From Lichina pygmaea (taxonomy: Eukaryota; Ascomycota; Lichinomycetes; Lichinales; Lichinaceae), in NCBI GenBank assembly GCA_963422465.1, contig OY730172.1:1364001-1428000 (forward strand): a stretch of DNA of 64,000 nt, in the 5' to 3' direction. Both the position numbers and the translations under genes were made by a program. The notes beneath the pieces were generated by a model, which saw only the letters and a list, made by a program, of their open reading frames with translations, did not search any database and was not told the DNA's origin. Shown here piece by piece: positions 46,391-61,196 of the stretch (within the stretch, counting starts at the first letter, position 1; every line of letters starts with the position of its first letter).

Positions 46391-47481
46391 GGTGGTCGGA
46401 GCCAACATCATCCCTCGACTATAGTGTGAGCATCAAGGGACCTGGCGGTGAAGTTGTGTCTGGCATATGTTTGAGCTAGTCTACTACAGGTTTGCGCACA
46501 ATCCACAACTGTTTTCTAGATATCTTGGAGCTTTCAGCGGCAGAGTGGGCAGTTTAGTGTGCTGGGACATCATGATCTATACGAAGGTACCATTCCTCAA
46601 ATATTTGCAACGGCGGCCTGCGGCGATGGTGGATGGCGGAGGCGTAGCTGGTGAGCGTCCAGCACCGGCAGCTTAGATAACCTGGAAAAGGGGCAAGTAC
46701 AGTAAATCCTTGTCGTGACCCACGATTTTACCCATCCACAGAGAGGCTGGACCACTGTGACCTAGGGAGTACTAGAACCTACTTGTAAGCTTCGACCGGC
46801 CTAGATAAGCCTAGACCGCTGTCCTATGGGGAGCCACGGGGCGCTTCGTGAAATGACGTACGGTACTGACTAGCCGCAATAGGCGCCAATCGTCACTAGT
46901 TTACGTAGCTTCATTCGCATCACCGAAAAAAGCATCTTCAGGATCTGCGACTCTCACGGCGCTACCGGCATCGAGAGGGCCAGTTTGCCGGCAATCGAGG
47001 CCGGCCCCCTCCGACATACATCTAGGCATGATTACACGATAGCAGCTCGATTGAATGCACCCCTTCTCGGTCCTGACCCTGGGCATCTTCGTCGCCGGGT
47101 ACATCACAGCGCGTTGGGACCTCGTCACACGTCTCTATGAGCTCGCGATCTTTGCCTGGGATCACGGCGTCGTGGTAAGGATCGATGCGAGCAGCAGACG
47201 TGGACGGCTGGCTGATGAAGCACGTCTCGGTCAGGCTCGTGCCACCAAGGGATTTCTCGTCCTGTCCCTCTTCTTCTTCCTGTTTCTCCTCCCGATCGAG
47301 CGCGTCGCATCGCGAGAAACGGCCTTGGTCGGTGTTGTGCGCTCCGAAGCTCCCTCTACGGACCGATCCTCTAACTGTGTACACAGCATCCTCGCTCGTC
47401 GGCCGTGGGGATTTCAGCTCGAGAACAGTTGAGGCGTCGCGGATCTTTCTAGGCGACCGTCATCCAGGCAGAAGCGCGACG
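46391..47481. other. Intergenic, MDM35-GPI1
   Basis: Between MDM35 and GPI1 on the same strand. An open frame from 47055 (hydrophobic start, MHPFSVLTLGIF) ends before GPI1 and could be an upstream ORF or chance. A TAGCCTAGAC..GGCCTAG-type repeat remnant lies near 46790-46815. No supported gene. Confidence 0.45.
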
Positions 47482-50074
47482 ATGCTGCTCGAACACTGCC
47501 CGATGCGAGTCTTTTGGCCGTCGACCTTGCCTCGGCATACGCTGCCAGGAGTGGTCGTGGGATGGCAGAATTCACCCCTGGAATACTTTGTGCTGACCAT
47601 TCTGGAGGCGGTCGAGGTGGGTGCATGCCCTTGGTCTGCATTGCACGATGCATCTCGTATCTGATGCTAGGCAAGCCAAGGAACGTGGAGTATGCTTTGC
47701 GGACCGGAGTCTTGTACCGGAACAATCAACATCCCGTCTCGCAGCTTTTCGAGCTTTGCTGTATATCGTCGCTGTACGTGCTTGGGTGGAGCAATCCGGT
47801 CGAGCCACCGACTGTAATGGATCCGTCTCGATTCTGCGCATATACCAGCTCGAGCTCCCGCTTCCCCCGAATATACTCGCCGGTGGCCTGCAAGCATGCC
47901 CTGCAGATCGTCCTGTATGAACCGCCATATCCGACCCGGATGCAGTACACGTCGCTCAATCCGATCCCGCTGGCCCTAGGAGATAACGTTGGGAGGCCGA
48001 ACGCAGATCTGTCGACGGGCCTTGGTATCGATGACGCCGACGAGGATCGAGAACGACAGCGCAAGGCGCGACTGGTGTCGAAGCTGGAGTTGCACAGTGT
48101 TGTTCCTAGCCCCGCGTCGAACGCCGACTCGTCCCTGCTCGTGGTGCTGAAGCAGATCAACTGCGCGTGTGAGATGAGCTCGCTCGTCCAATCCAACATC
48201 GGCCTGATCGGGATGCGACCCAAGCGCAGCCTGAGCGTGTCCGAGCGAGTGGTCGAGTCTGCCTCTACGATACGGAACTACGTCGTCGCCAGCTTCTGGG
48301 ACTTTGCGACGGTATGGCTGCTACCGGGTCTCCGCCGAAGCTTCGTCGGGGGGCTGCTGTCGCATCGAGTCTTGGCCGAGCTGATCTTGCGGGTCCTGGA
48401 GTGGAGACTTCGACCGGATCACGCGGCGCTGAGGGACATCTCGGCCACGGCGCAGCAGATCGACATTCGACTGCAGCAGTTCTGTTACTGGCCGTTCCAG
48501 TACTTCACCCTGCGGAAACGAAAGGACGTATGGGAGAGCGTGACGCACAACCACCCGGACTACATCCGCTTCTACAACAGCCTCTGGCTCGTGGCGAACG
48601 ACGTCATCATGGGCATTGCCCTCGGGCTCTACATCATCGATCATGCCGACTGGGTCGCGGACCAGATTAACCTGGCCCTGAACACTTATACCGTCGACGG
48701 CCTGCGGCGCGTGATATCGTGGCTCATGGACTGGCCGGCCGGACTGAAACTCAACAACGAGCTGGCCGCCTTCCTGGGCGACCTGTTTCTCTGGGTCATT
48801 GATTATTGGGCTGGTGAGTTGGAACACCTCAGGGATCACCGTGATCCCAGCTCTCCCTTGCCTAGCTGTTCTCTGCTTGGCTCCAACCTCCCTGACTGGC
48901 TCGAGCAGGTTGTGTCGAGAGCCTCGGCCCGCTGCTACCGCACATGATATCCTTTGTCGGCGCGTCCGGCTTTGCCGGGGCAACGATGCCGATCTCGCTC
49001 TGCTCCGATCTCGTCTCGATCTTGACGGTCCACATCTACTGCTTCTACACCGCCTCTGCACGGATATATAACTGGCAGTTGATGACCATCATCTCGTTGT
49101 TCCATCTGTTTCGGGGCAAGAAGCGGAACGTGCTCCGCAATCGCATCGACTCTTGCGACTACGATCTCGACCAGCTACTCCTCGGGACCATTCTTTTCAC
49201 GCTGCTCTTCTTTCTGTTGCCTACCGTCGCGGTCTTCTACCTCACCTTTGCTTCGGCCCGCATGGCGATCATCTCGCTGAAAGCAACCCTTGACGCTCTG
49301 CTTGCGTGTCTCAACCACTTTCCCCTGTTCGCTCTCATGTTGCGGTTCAAGGATTGCAGACGTTTACCGGGTGAGCATTCCTCTTTTCTTCGCCATCTCT
49401 ACCTGCAGCATCGCCGAGAGCAAATCCTTACCGACCTGCGCCATCATGAATCCTCGACAAGCCACTAGACGCACTAATGAGTGGATCCGAAAGGTGGCAT
49501 TCGTTTCGAACTGGACCCTTCCCCTTCATCGCCCGCCGTCAATCCGTCGCAGACGCATACCTCATCACCGGAGAGGCATCCGAACGAGCCGACGACATCG
49601 AAGATCTATCTGCACTCGGTGCCTCTATCGTTCCGACTGATCTTCCAGCCATACTTCCAACTCGGCCACCGGCTACGAAAGCACTACATCTCGCCGAGCG
49701 TGATACTGTGTCTGGCGACCGGTCGGTTCGTGCCGCCGATCCACCGCAAGAACCTGTACTCGTTGCAGTACAGCATGCTGCCCCTGCAAAGAGCCGGCGT
49801 CGGCGACATGTGGGATCTGCTCGTCGGCGACAGTGCAGCCAGCCAGGACGCGAGACGGGGCCCTGGCGGGGATAAAGCCGTTCTTGGTGCGCAAGGAGGC
49901 GGCCAGGACGCCGGCTTCGTGGCGTTTCGGACCAGAGGCGGCTCGAGACGAGCGACGCCCGTGCCCATGTCCTCGTCGTCCTCATCCTCGTGTGCCTCTC
50001 CAACCACCACAGCACCAGCAGTGACGACGAAGAAAAGGGGCGTCGTCGCGAACGGTAGGCATCCGCACAAGTAG
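47482..50074 (+). CDS. GPI1: Gpi1 (PIG-Q), GPI-GlcNAc transferase subunit
   Basis: Exons 47482-47616, 47676-48813, 48909-49370 and 49494-50074 join in frame to 771 residues. Gpi1 is the membrane subunit that stabilises the ER complex adding GlcNAc to phosphatidylinositol, the first step of GPI-anchor synthesis. What is seen: the fungal N-terminal block MRVFWPS..LPGVVVGWQNS, then EPRNVEYALRTG across the first intron, and a large membrane region with LQQFCYWPFQYFTL, HPDYIRFYNSLWLVANDVIMG and FASARMAIISLK. It ends with LFQPYFQLGHRL-like and FVPPIHRKNLYSLQYSMLP blocks. The first acceptor is the AAG at 47675, because it restores the VE-PRNVEYALRTG sequence. The C-terminal 100 residues are Ser/Thr-rich and variable. 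A second in-frame ATG at 47503 may be the true start. Convergent with MSH2. Confidence 0.93.
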
Positions 50075-50360
50075 TAGCCGTGCGAGAATAGGAGCAGCAG
50101 CTTGCAATCCAAAACGGGCTTGTCATTCTCCATCGAGATGTACGCCATCAAGATGTACCATCAAGATTATCATATCGTAAGCAATCATCAGAGCCATCAC
50201 AAACACAAAGAGCCCCCTCTTCTTTCTTCTCTCTCCCCCTCTCCCCCTGGCTACTCCTCGCTCCGCTAAAACTCTTCCATCATCATCATCATCATCATCA
50301 TCACACCAAAACCTCCCATTCATTCATTCATTCATTCTTTCTTTCTTTCTTTCACATAGT

Positions 50361-50410
50361 GTTGCGGCCGCAGGCAGGGCCAGGGCTCGGCCAGCCTTGG
50401 TCAGCTTAGC
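50361..50410 (+). repeat. Dispersed repeat, copy 1
   Basis: GTTGCGG(C/T)C.CAGGCAGGGCCAGGGCT.GGCC..AGC.T.GTCA..TTAGC matches, in inverted orientation, the DNA at 59577-59627 at roughly 80% over 50 bp. Probably the edge of an old transposon. Confidence 0.65.
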
Positions 50411-50531
50411 TAGACAGGCTTACCGTATAGCCCGAGAGCCCGAGAGGGCCTCGATCAAGCAAGCTTCTTCTCCGCCTCTCTGAGCAGGCCGATGCCTTTG
50501 TAGCTCCAGCACATGGCCAATCATGACAGAG

Positions 50532-50564
<33 letters not shown>

Positions 50565-50664
50565 AGCCCCCATAGTGCTCTTCAGTCTCAAAGTACATAT
50601 AACGTAGCTTCACCGCGAAACAGAAGAAAGCAAAAGAAGGGGGGGGGGGGGGGGGGGGGGGGGG
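50532..50664. repeat. C31 ... G26 inverted homopolymers (potential hairpin)
   Basis: A 31 bp run of C (50532-50562) is followed 76 bp later by a 26 bp run of G (50639-50664). In single strands they could pair as an uninterrupted G:C stem of about 26 bp. They lie between the 3' ends of GPI1 and MSH2. Confidence 0.85.
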
Positions 50665-51021
50665 AGAGGGATGGAGGGGAGGGATGGAGGGTTGAAGTGG
50701 AGTTGCTTGCCAAGATGAGATGGTTGCGCTGCAGTAGTAAATGATTTACTGGGAGTATTACCTTGTGATTCGTGTTTGGAAGTACGAGGAGCAGCTGACA
50801 GGAGCAGTTGACAGGAGCAGTTGAAAGGAGCAGCTGACGGGGGCATATTGTACTGTAGTCCACTGCACTAACATACTCGTAGCTGTGAAATTTTTTTTTT
50901 GTAGAATCTGCAGGGCACCACTCACAGTAAAAGATCCGCAGATCCAACCCCACTAAAGCACGACCTACAACGACAATCTTCATTCCACAGTAACAACAAT
51001 CGTATACGTACAGCTCCATCG

Positions 51022-51057
<36 letters not shown>
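51022..51057 (-). repeat. (TGA)12 microsatellite starting at the MSH2 stop codon
   Basis: Twelve TCA units on the plus strand read as twelve consecutive in-frame TGA codons after the last sense codon of MSH2; the first of them is the gene's stop. Confidence 0.95.
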
Positions 51058-54000
51058 CAGCCGCTGCAGTTCTCTGAAAAAGGGGTTGCCACACAGCTCC
51101 TTGTTGTCCAACACGAGCGCTCGCAGTGAGTCCATCTTGGTTTTGACCAGTTCTGCATCGTCCGCGTGATGACCGTCGCTGCTGAGCGTGGCTGCCACGC
51201 CCGCCTTCCATTGCTTCAGCAGGTCGCGCAGTAGACTCGCGCCTTTTTGCAGTTCTTCTTCGGCGGCGTCGTTGGTGATGTCGTCGATGTTGGTCATGAC
51301 CGCGTCGTCGCCGTCGCCGCCAGAACCGTTGGTCGCTTTGTGGCTCTGCGTCTCGGCGTGATGGCCGGTGGCGGCGCTGCTAAAGTCCTCTAGCTCGTCC
51401 GCCTTGCGCTTGGCCATCTTGATGACCTTCTCCGGGAAGCGCACGAGCTCGGCCACGTGGATGCCGAACGACTGGTCGCAGATGCCCGGCTGGACCCTGT
51501 ACAGAAGCGTGACCTCCCGCGCCTCTCTCGCGTTTCTGTTGTGGCTGCTGCCGCCGCTGCTGCCGCCGTCGCTGTTGTCCTTCCCTCGGCCGCTAGCCTC
51601 GGCCGCGCCGCTGCCGCCGCCGATGTGGGCGACGACATGCAGATTTCGGACGTTCGGATACGTGTCCGCCAGCGCCGTGAGCTCGTGGAAATGCGTCGCG
51701 AACAGGGCAAAGCAACGGATCTCCTTGACGATGTGTTCCGAGATCGCCCACGCGAGGCCAAAGCCGTCGTACGTGCTCGTGCCGCGCCCGAGCTCGTCGA
51801 TGATGATGAGCGACTCGGCCGTCGCCGACCGCAGGATCGTCGCCGTCTCCAGCATCTCGGCCATGAAGGTCGACACGCCCTTGAGCTGCGAATCGCTGGC
51901 GCCGACCCGCGCGAGAATGCAGTCGAACAGGCACAGCTCCGCCTCCGAACACGGCACGAAGCAACCCGTCTGGGCCAACAACGCGATGACGCCAATCTGT
52001 CGGATGTACGTCGACTTGCCGCCCATGTTCGGGCCCGTGATGATCAGGAACTCGGAACTCCCCCGTCGGAGCTCGACGTCGTTGGTGATGAACTGGATGT
52101 CGTCCTGCATCTCCATGCAAGGATGCCGCGCCTCCTTCAGGATCGTGTCTCCTTCTCCGCGCGCGTGCATCTTGGGCCGGACATACGCCGCTGGCGCGTG
52201 GACCGAGACGTGGGCGAAGCTGACGATGACGTCGAGATGCGCGAGCACACCTGCGAGCTGTTCGAGGACGGGGCAGTAGGATGCTGCGTGCAGAGTCAGC
52301 GGTGGGACGAGGGCAGTCAACCGCACCGGAAACCTACCGGCGACGCTGACAACCTCGTTGACCAGCCCAGTCTGCGTGCGATTGTAGTTCTCCGACAGCT
52401 GGTCAAACTCCCTTCGCATGGTCTGCATCGTCTGGGTAGTGAAGTAGACGCCGTTCTTCTGCGTCGAGCACTCTTGATACTCCTTTTTGTTTCGGATGCA
52501 GCTGGCCTCCTACACCACCGTCAGGCCCCGGCGACCGTGGCGCTCGAAGTCCGGGGGAGAGAGAAACGACCTACGTTGCGGGTCAAACGAAAACACCAGC
52601 CATGCACCCGATGATTCTCCAGAAACAGCTTCTTTTCCATGTCCTGGTTGAGATCCTGTCCCACCCTTCGGTGCTCGACCTCCATGTCGTACTTCAGCCG
52701 ATCGAGTCTCTTCCGGATCGTTTCGAGACCGTCGTCGAACTCCGGTTTGATGATGAACTCGTGGCCCTCGAGCGCTTCGAGGTCGACGGTGGTCTCGACC
52801 ATCTCCTGTAGCTTGGCCGTGCTGTCCGAATATTCCTGTAGCCACGGTCAGCAAGACGAAAGAGAGACCGTCGGACCGCAGAGCGATCCGGTCACTGACC
52901 CTTAGCTTCGACGTGTATTCTGCGTCCAACGGATCCCGGTACTGCTCGTCCATGACCCCTTCCAAGGTACCTATGAACGACGGCAGTCGGATGACGACCT
53001 GGTACGCGCGCACGACGTCTTCCAGACCGGCCATCTTGCGCTGGAAGCGTTTGGCAAGCCGATACAGATCCGGGATCGATCGCAGATGGTCTTCCTGCAG
53101 AGTCTGACGCAGGTCCGTGTCGGTGACGAACGCTTCCACGAGCTGCTGTCTGCGTTCGATCTCCCCGAGGTTCATCAGCGGCTGCTTGAGCCACTGCGCC
53201 AGCAGCCGGCTGCCGACAGGGGTTTTGCAGCGGTTCAGCAGACCGAAGAGGCTCATGTTCTTGGCCCCGTCGCGCGGCCCCGGCATCAGATTGAGCGCTT
53301 TCAGGGCCGACGCGTCCAGTTTCATGTACTGCGAGAGGTCGTGCTGGTAGAGCTGGTACTGCCCGAAGTTGGACGCGTCGGTCAGAACACCGAGATACTT
53401 GATGAGCGCCGCCGCAGCGCCCATCGCCAGCTTCAGCTCCGTCTGCGGGAGCGTCCTCACGGACCGCTCGTCGCGCAGCAGCCTCTCGAGATCTTGGTCG
53501 ATGTCCTTGATGCCAAAGTCGGCGCCGGGCCGCTCGGTGTACGCGACCCCGCAGCTGTCGAGAATCTTCTTGAGCTTGCCCAGCTCGACATCCTTCTTGG
53601 ACGCATCGAGCTGGAGCAGACACTCTCTGACACCTAGCTGGATCAACAGCGACTCGAAGTTCGAGTAGACGTCGTTGTCCAGGAACTCGCTGACGCCAAG
53701 CTCGCGGACACTGGCGTCGGCGAAGCACACCCCGACGTTCCTTGCCTCGGACGCTCTTGCCCTGATCTTGATGGAAAGGATCACAGGTGCCGCATCGATG
53801 TGTCCGCCGAGCTCGTCCTCAATGTCTTGAAGGTTTCCCGGTGAGGCCTGCACATCTCTAAGCAATCAACGCTGGAAGAAGAAGCACGATTCGATGGGCT
53901 GACCTGCTTTGCGAGCTTCCAGTTCATACGTCCACCGCTCGACTCCCATATCTCGACGCGCTTTCCAAGCTTGAAAAGAATCTCTCGAAGCAAGTTCCTG

Positions 54001-54362
54001 TACACGGTGATACTCAGGGTCACCGAGGCGAGGCCAGAGCTATCGCTCCGGCCCAGCTGTTTGAGGACGGAAGTGGTCTTGTACACCTGGTGAGCAGCGC
54101 ATCAGCGATCGACGTCGATCCCGAGGAACGACCTCCCTGGACCCACCGTTCGCGCAACGAACACGGCATCTTCTCCGTGTGCAGTGTACCAGTCGCCACG
54201 ATCGAATACTCGGAGGGTATCTGCCTCTTTGGCAGGCAGACTCCGGAAGAAGCGGATGAAGCCACCTTCATCGTCGATCTACCAGCACGAGTTTCAGCAC
54301 GTGCACTCCAGAGGCGAAACAGCCGGTAATGCAGATACCTTGAGCTCCGGTCGAGACGCCAT
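51055..54362 (-). CDS. MSH2: DNA mismatch repair protein Msh2
   Basis: Minus-strand exons 54339-54362, 54147-54278, 53904-54086, 52900-53847, 52575-52835, 52338-52509 and 51055-52283 join in frame to 982 residues (about 940-960 is usual). Msh2 pairs with Msh6 or Msh3 to recognise mismatches and small loops. What is seen: the 8-residue first exon MASRPELK, the MutS I mismatch domain ([20 protein letters not shown]), connector and lever domains, the clamp, and the ATPase with Walker [10 protein letters not shown], the signature [11 protein letters not shown], Walker [14 protein letters not shown] and ATHFHEL. An insertion rich in Gly, Ser and Asp (about residues 800-830) interrupts the ATPase domain between the HVVAH strand and [10 protein letters not shown] and accounts for part of the extra length. 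Introns are 54-65 bp. Confidence 0.97.
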
Positions 54363-55276
54363 TCCTCCACCGATTGCTTTACCCTCTACGGTATCGCGTC
54401 TCTGTTGCGATTCTCTTGACCAGATCGGCCACGGCCGAAGACAGGGTAAATGATGAGATATCGGTCACCGGTGACGGTAGAGCTATCTACTGCTGCTGGG
54501 ACATTGAAAGCCCGGCGCGTATAACGATATCGCGTTTGGTCCGGCCTCGACGCGTAAATTGCGTTGTTACGAGACCGAGGTACGTACTACGTGACGTACT
54601 GCACGTAACGTACCGTAGGCGTGCGTTAGGGTACGAGTAAGGGTTACAGTACTCCGTACGTTACGTACAGTAGCTCGGCTTAGCGATGTTTAAGCTCCCG
54701 CGGTAGGGCTGACGGCGGCTCTGCACTACCGCGTATACCGCTAATCGTGGACGAGCAACGCCAAACACAGCCCAGCTGACGTAAACGCCACTCGGGAGCC
54801 ACCGTCATGACAACGGCGACGATACGCCCTGCCATCAAACACCGGACGGTGTCAGTACATAGCCAGTCGGCTCACCATAAGATGCAAGTGGTGCACTACA
54901 ACAGTGCATGACACCCTCCGGATTGCAAGATGCGCAATGCTATCCTATCTGACCGTCTGTCAATTCGGCGGAAGGGGCGTCGTTCATACATCGCAAGTCC
55001 CGATGCTGATATGTGGGAGGTGAGCACAGTAGATGAGAGGAGAGAGAGAGAGGAGGAGGGGGGGGACGAGAAGAAGCGGCTTGTTTCAAGATCTCGGGTG
55101 GTGGGTGTCTGAGAGAGTATGGCAAGGGGGATAGATGGCGATAGGGGGGGTTTGTAGGTGAGACTGAGAAATGCACAGGGCTGCATCGGTCAAGGAGAAG
55201 AAGCTCCGTAGACGAGACGTGGAGGACTGTCGATTATCCTTTCGTCCATCGCCCCCCCCCCCCCCCCAAAGGCCGT
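54363..55276. other. Intergenic MSH2 / FCP1
   Basis: Promoter of MSH2 on the left and 3' flank of FCP1 on the right. ACGTAC-type palindromes cluster at 54580-54665, and a 16 bp poly(C) run lies at 55252-55267, ten bases from the FCP1 stop. No gene seen. Confidence 0.6.
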
Positions 55277-58602
<3,326 letters not shown>

Positions 58603-60438
58603 GCTGGGCGCAAGCCCCTTGCGCCGGGGAGAGGGGTCTTCCTTCGTTCGTCTAACAGGCCCGTGTGCTTCTCTCGTCCAATCGGCCGGTGTCAACAAGC
58701 GCGTCGACGCATGGAACACTGCGCTGTTCGGGACGGCAGAAGGCAGGTGGACGAGGGAAAAGGGCGACTTGGTGGAGCTCGCCGGATGAGGCGCACAAGT
58801 ACGTCGAAGGGGAGTCGGAGAGGTGGATGATGCTCCGTGGCGGAATATGGGAAGACCGTTCGGCCTAGCTTGACGACAGCAGGTGGAAGCTTGACTGCAG
58901 TGCAGCTCGCAGCGACAAATCAGAGCTAGTCTCGATCGAGAGGATGGGCAGCAGCGGTAGTTCGCAGGTGATGGGAACTGGCCGGCGCCTCACTTATATA
59001 GCGAGAGGGGATGCCATTCACCGGCGGTTGAGTAAACAGAAACACGTGACCTATCGCTAAATGCAGCGACTCCGCTTGCGGCAAACTCCGCTGTCACACA
59101 CACATGCCAAGTCATGACTTTTGACGATTGATCTTTCACCATCAACGCCGTGATCGGGGGAGTTTGCTGTACGAAGAGCGTATGGGTAGGTCGCGGTTCG
59201 GACGAAACCATGCAGTGCCGCGAAGTCTGATAAGATCTCCGTTGGAACCCTTTTTAATGCTACGATTACCAGAGACAGCAAGCTTCTTCCTCTCCTGTGA
59301 TTTCACTACCGTACTCTTCCTCAGACACCCAAAGTTCTCAAAGAGCTCCCCTCTCTGGTTTATGTCTTTGAAAAGACTAGGCCAGTTAAACTTGGCACAT
59401 CAACTTCTTTCTGCAAGGACTACAGGTTTTTTATTCACAATTCCCTAAAACTCTACTTATTCCTTAAGATCTCTCCCCACTCTTATCCAAGTTGCTGGAG
59501 CTACAAGGCATCGGCCGGCTCAGAGTTCTCTCTGGCTCGGGGCCTACGAGTACTATATGGGCCCCGCTAAATGACTAAGCTAAATGACTAAGCTAGGCCC
59601 AGCCCTGGCCCTGCCTGTGACCGCAACAATTTTCAGCCCTTCAAAGGCTCTCCGGGAAAGCAAGCATGTACCTATTTAGAGGTTTTGCACAGCTCACCAG
59701 AGTGAGAATGGAATAAAGATATGCTACGTACGTACAGTACGATCCTCTGTGGAATATGTGACGATGGACAACCGACGTGGGAGGGATGCTCTTGCATTCA
59801 GACCTCGTCGGTGTCATACTCAAACCGTCAGCCGGTGAAGCTCTTAGGTACGGTACGGTAGATACTCGCAACAACTTGGGCCCCCCCACCAAGGACGCGA
59901 ATGCGTGACCCGGACCCTGGTGGTGGTGGAGACGGCCGGAAGCCCGACAAGATGCCGTATCGGTCGGCCCTCCGGCCGCACGCCGACTCGTCGAAGGCGC
60001 AAAGCAGTATCCCAACACAAGTCTGTACTGTATGGGCGAGATTGGCCTGGCAGCGTTCCTCTGCAGGCGACGGGTCCCCGCCTTCGCCACCGCGGCCTGC
60101 AGCTGCGGGGTCGGGGTGGGAGACAGCCAGGCACGTGGTTCTGCACTGCTCGCACCTTCTCCAGGCGCGGCGGAGCCTGTTCCTAGCAGCCTCCACCACT
60201 GACTACCAGGTGCTGATGTCACGACCGCGGCCCGGCCGTCGCCGCCCTTTCGGCGTGGATCCTTCGCCATGGCGTCCTTCCCCAGTTCCCCTGGGCTCAG
60301 GAGCAGCTAGAAGCTGGCTACGGTACTAGCCAGCCAAACCCCCCCGCGTTCTACAGCTGCTCGACAGGATAGCGCTGGCTAGTCGTTTGCGAAGGGGAGG
60401 ATTTTCTCACCCTACTCTACGGTTTTGCTTACCTGATA
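58603..60438. other. Intergenic, FCP1 upstream to foldback element
   Basis: Contains the FCP1 promoter, an AT-rich block (59050-59500) with no family match, and a dispersed repeat copy at 59577-59627. Overlapping frames on both strands at 59640-60330 are unrecognised and look compositional. No gene supported. Confidence 0.5.
59577..59627 (-). repeat. Dispersed repeat, copy 2
   Basis: Inverted, roughly 80% similar counterpart of 50361-50410, with an extra tandem GCTAAATGACTAA duplication at its inner edge. Confidence 0.65.
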
Positions 60439-61196
60439 CCGTACCCGATCACATGACGGTCGATGTCAGATAGCGAGCAGTTGAGGGGCCCCCTTGATGA
60501 AATTTTGTATAAGTCCACTATCCTTGGTTGGAATCATCTCAAATTTTTATATTGGGTAGAGAATCATATAGAGAATCATATAGAGAAGAGATATCGAGCA
60601 ATAGAGCTCTAGTATACAAAGCGTGACTGCTTTCTCAGAACTCAACTTTATTACTTAGTCCTTGCGACCTCCTTGTCTTCCCACCGGTCATCTTCATCAT
60701 TGACATCAGCAGAAGACCCCAGGAAGTAAAGCTAGTGGAGTGTGTTGGTGCCCTTAGCATCCAAGAATAGTCTATGACTCCCCAGACTGTCTAGGATCTT
60801 GCAGAGCGTATTGTTGGGAAGTCTTGTTTCAAGTGCAGAACACAGCACCTTGTAGAAGCGGGCAGAGAGGGAGGAAAAAGATCAGAAGGCTGTAACAACT
60901 GCAAGAAAGACTCATTCACCAGTCAAAACAGTCTTCTTCTGATGTTGATGATGTAGATGACAGGTGGGAAGATTAGGAGGCCCCAGAACTAATTAACATG
61001 ACTGAGTCCTGAGAAAGCAATCACGCTTTGTATACTAGAGCTCTATTGCTCGATATCTCTTCTCTATATGATTCTCTACCCAATATAAAAATTTGAGATG
61101 ATTCCAACCAAGGATAGTGGACTTATACAAAATTTTATCAAGGGGGCCCCTTAACTGCTCGTTATCTGATATCGACCGTCATGTGATCGGGTACGG
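60439..61196. mobile_element. Foldback DNA element with long inverted arms and TA target duplication
   Basis: The 758 bp block begins CCGTACCCGATCACATGACG and ends with its complement, and is flanked by TA on both sides (60437-60438, 61197-61198), the Tc1/mariner-type target. The outer arms 60439-60644 and 61003-61196 are nearly identical; the left has a 12 bp tandem duplication (AGAATCATATAG). The similarity continues more weakly inward to about 60718 and from about 60926. No transposase frame is present, so it is non-autonomous. The arms' inner parts can both be read as a Ser/Asp-rich peptide ending DDRWED, and the 200 bp centre holds a short KRAEREEKDQKAV-like frame, perhaps remnants of a transposase C-terminus. 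Confidence 0.9.

Larger units (their letters stand above)
50075..51054. other. Convergent spacer GPI1 / MSH2 with simple repeats
   Basis: 980 bp rich in simple sequence: (ATC)n at 50278-50302, ATTC/TTTC tetramers at 50318-50353, poly(C) and poly(G) runs that can pair, GACAGGAGCAG(C/T)T(G/T) repeats at 50785-50840, and (TCA)12 against the MSH2 stop. A dispersed repeat copy lies at 50361-50410. No gene. Confidence 0.7.

Noticed and set aside
47055-47432. 125-residue frame with signal-like start as the N-terminus of GPI1
   Set aside because: It ends before the conserved Gpi1 start MRVFWPS, and no intron joining them improves the match to the family. Kept only as a possible upstream ORF.
50275-51057. 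ATC and TCA repeats as a CRISPR-like or centromeric array
   Set aside because: They are plain trinucleotide microsatellites without spacers, and CRISPR arrays are not expected in fungal nuclear DNA.
59641-60329. Overlapping 100-200-residue frames on both strands
   Set aside because: No family signature and mutually exclusive phases; adjacent to a mobile element and lacking splice-supported structure.
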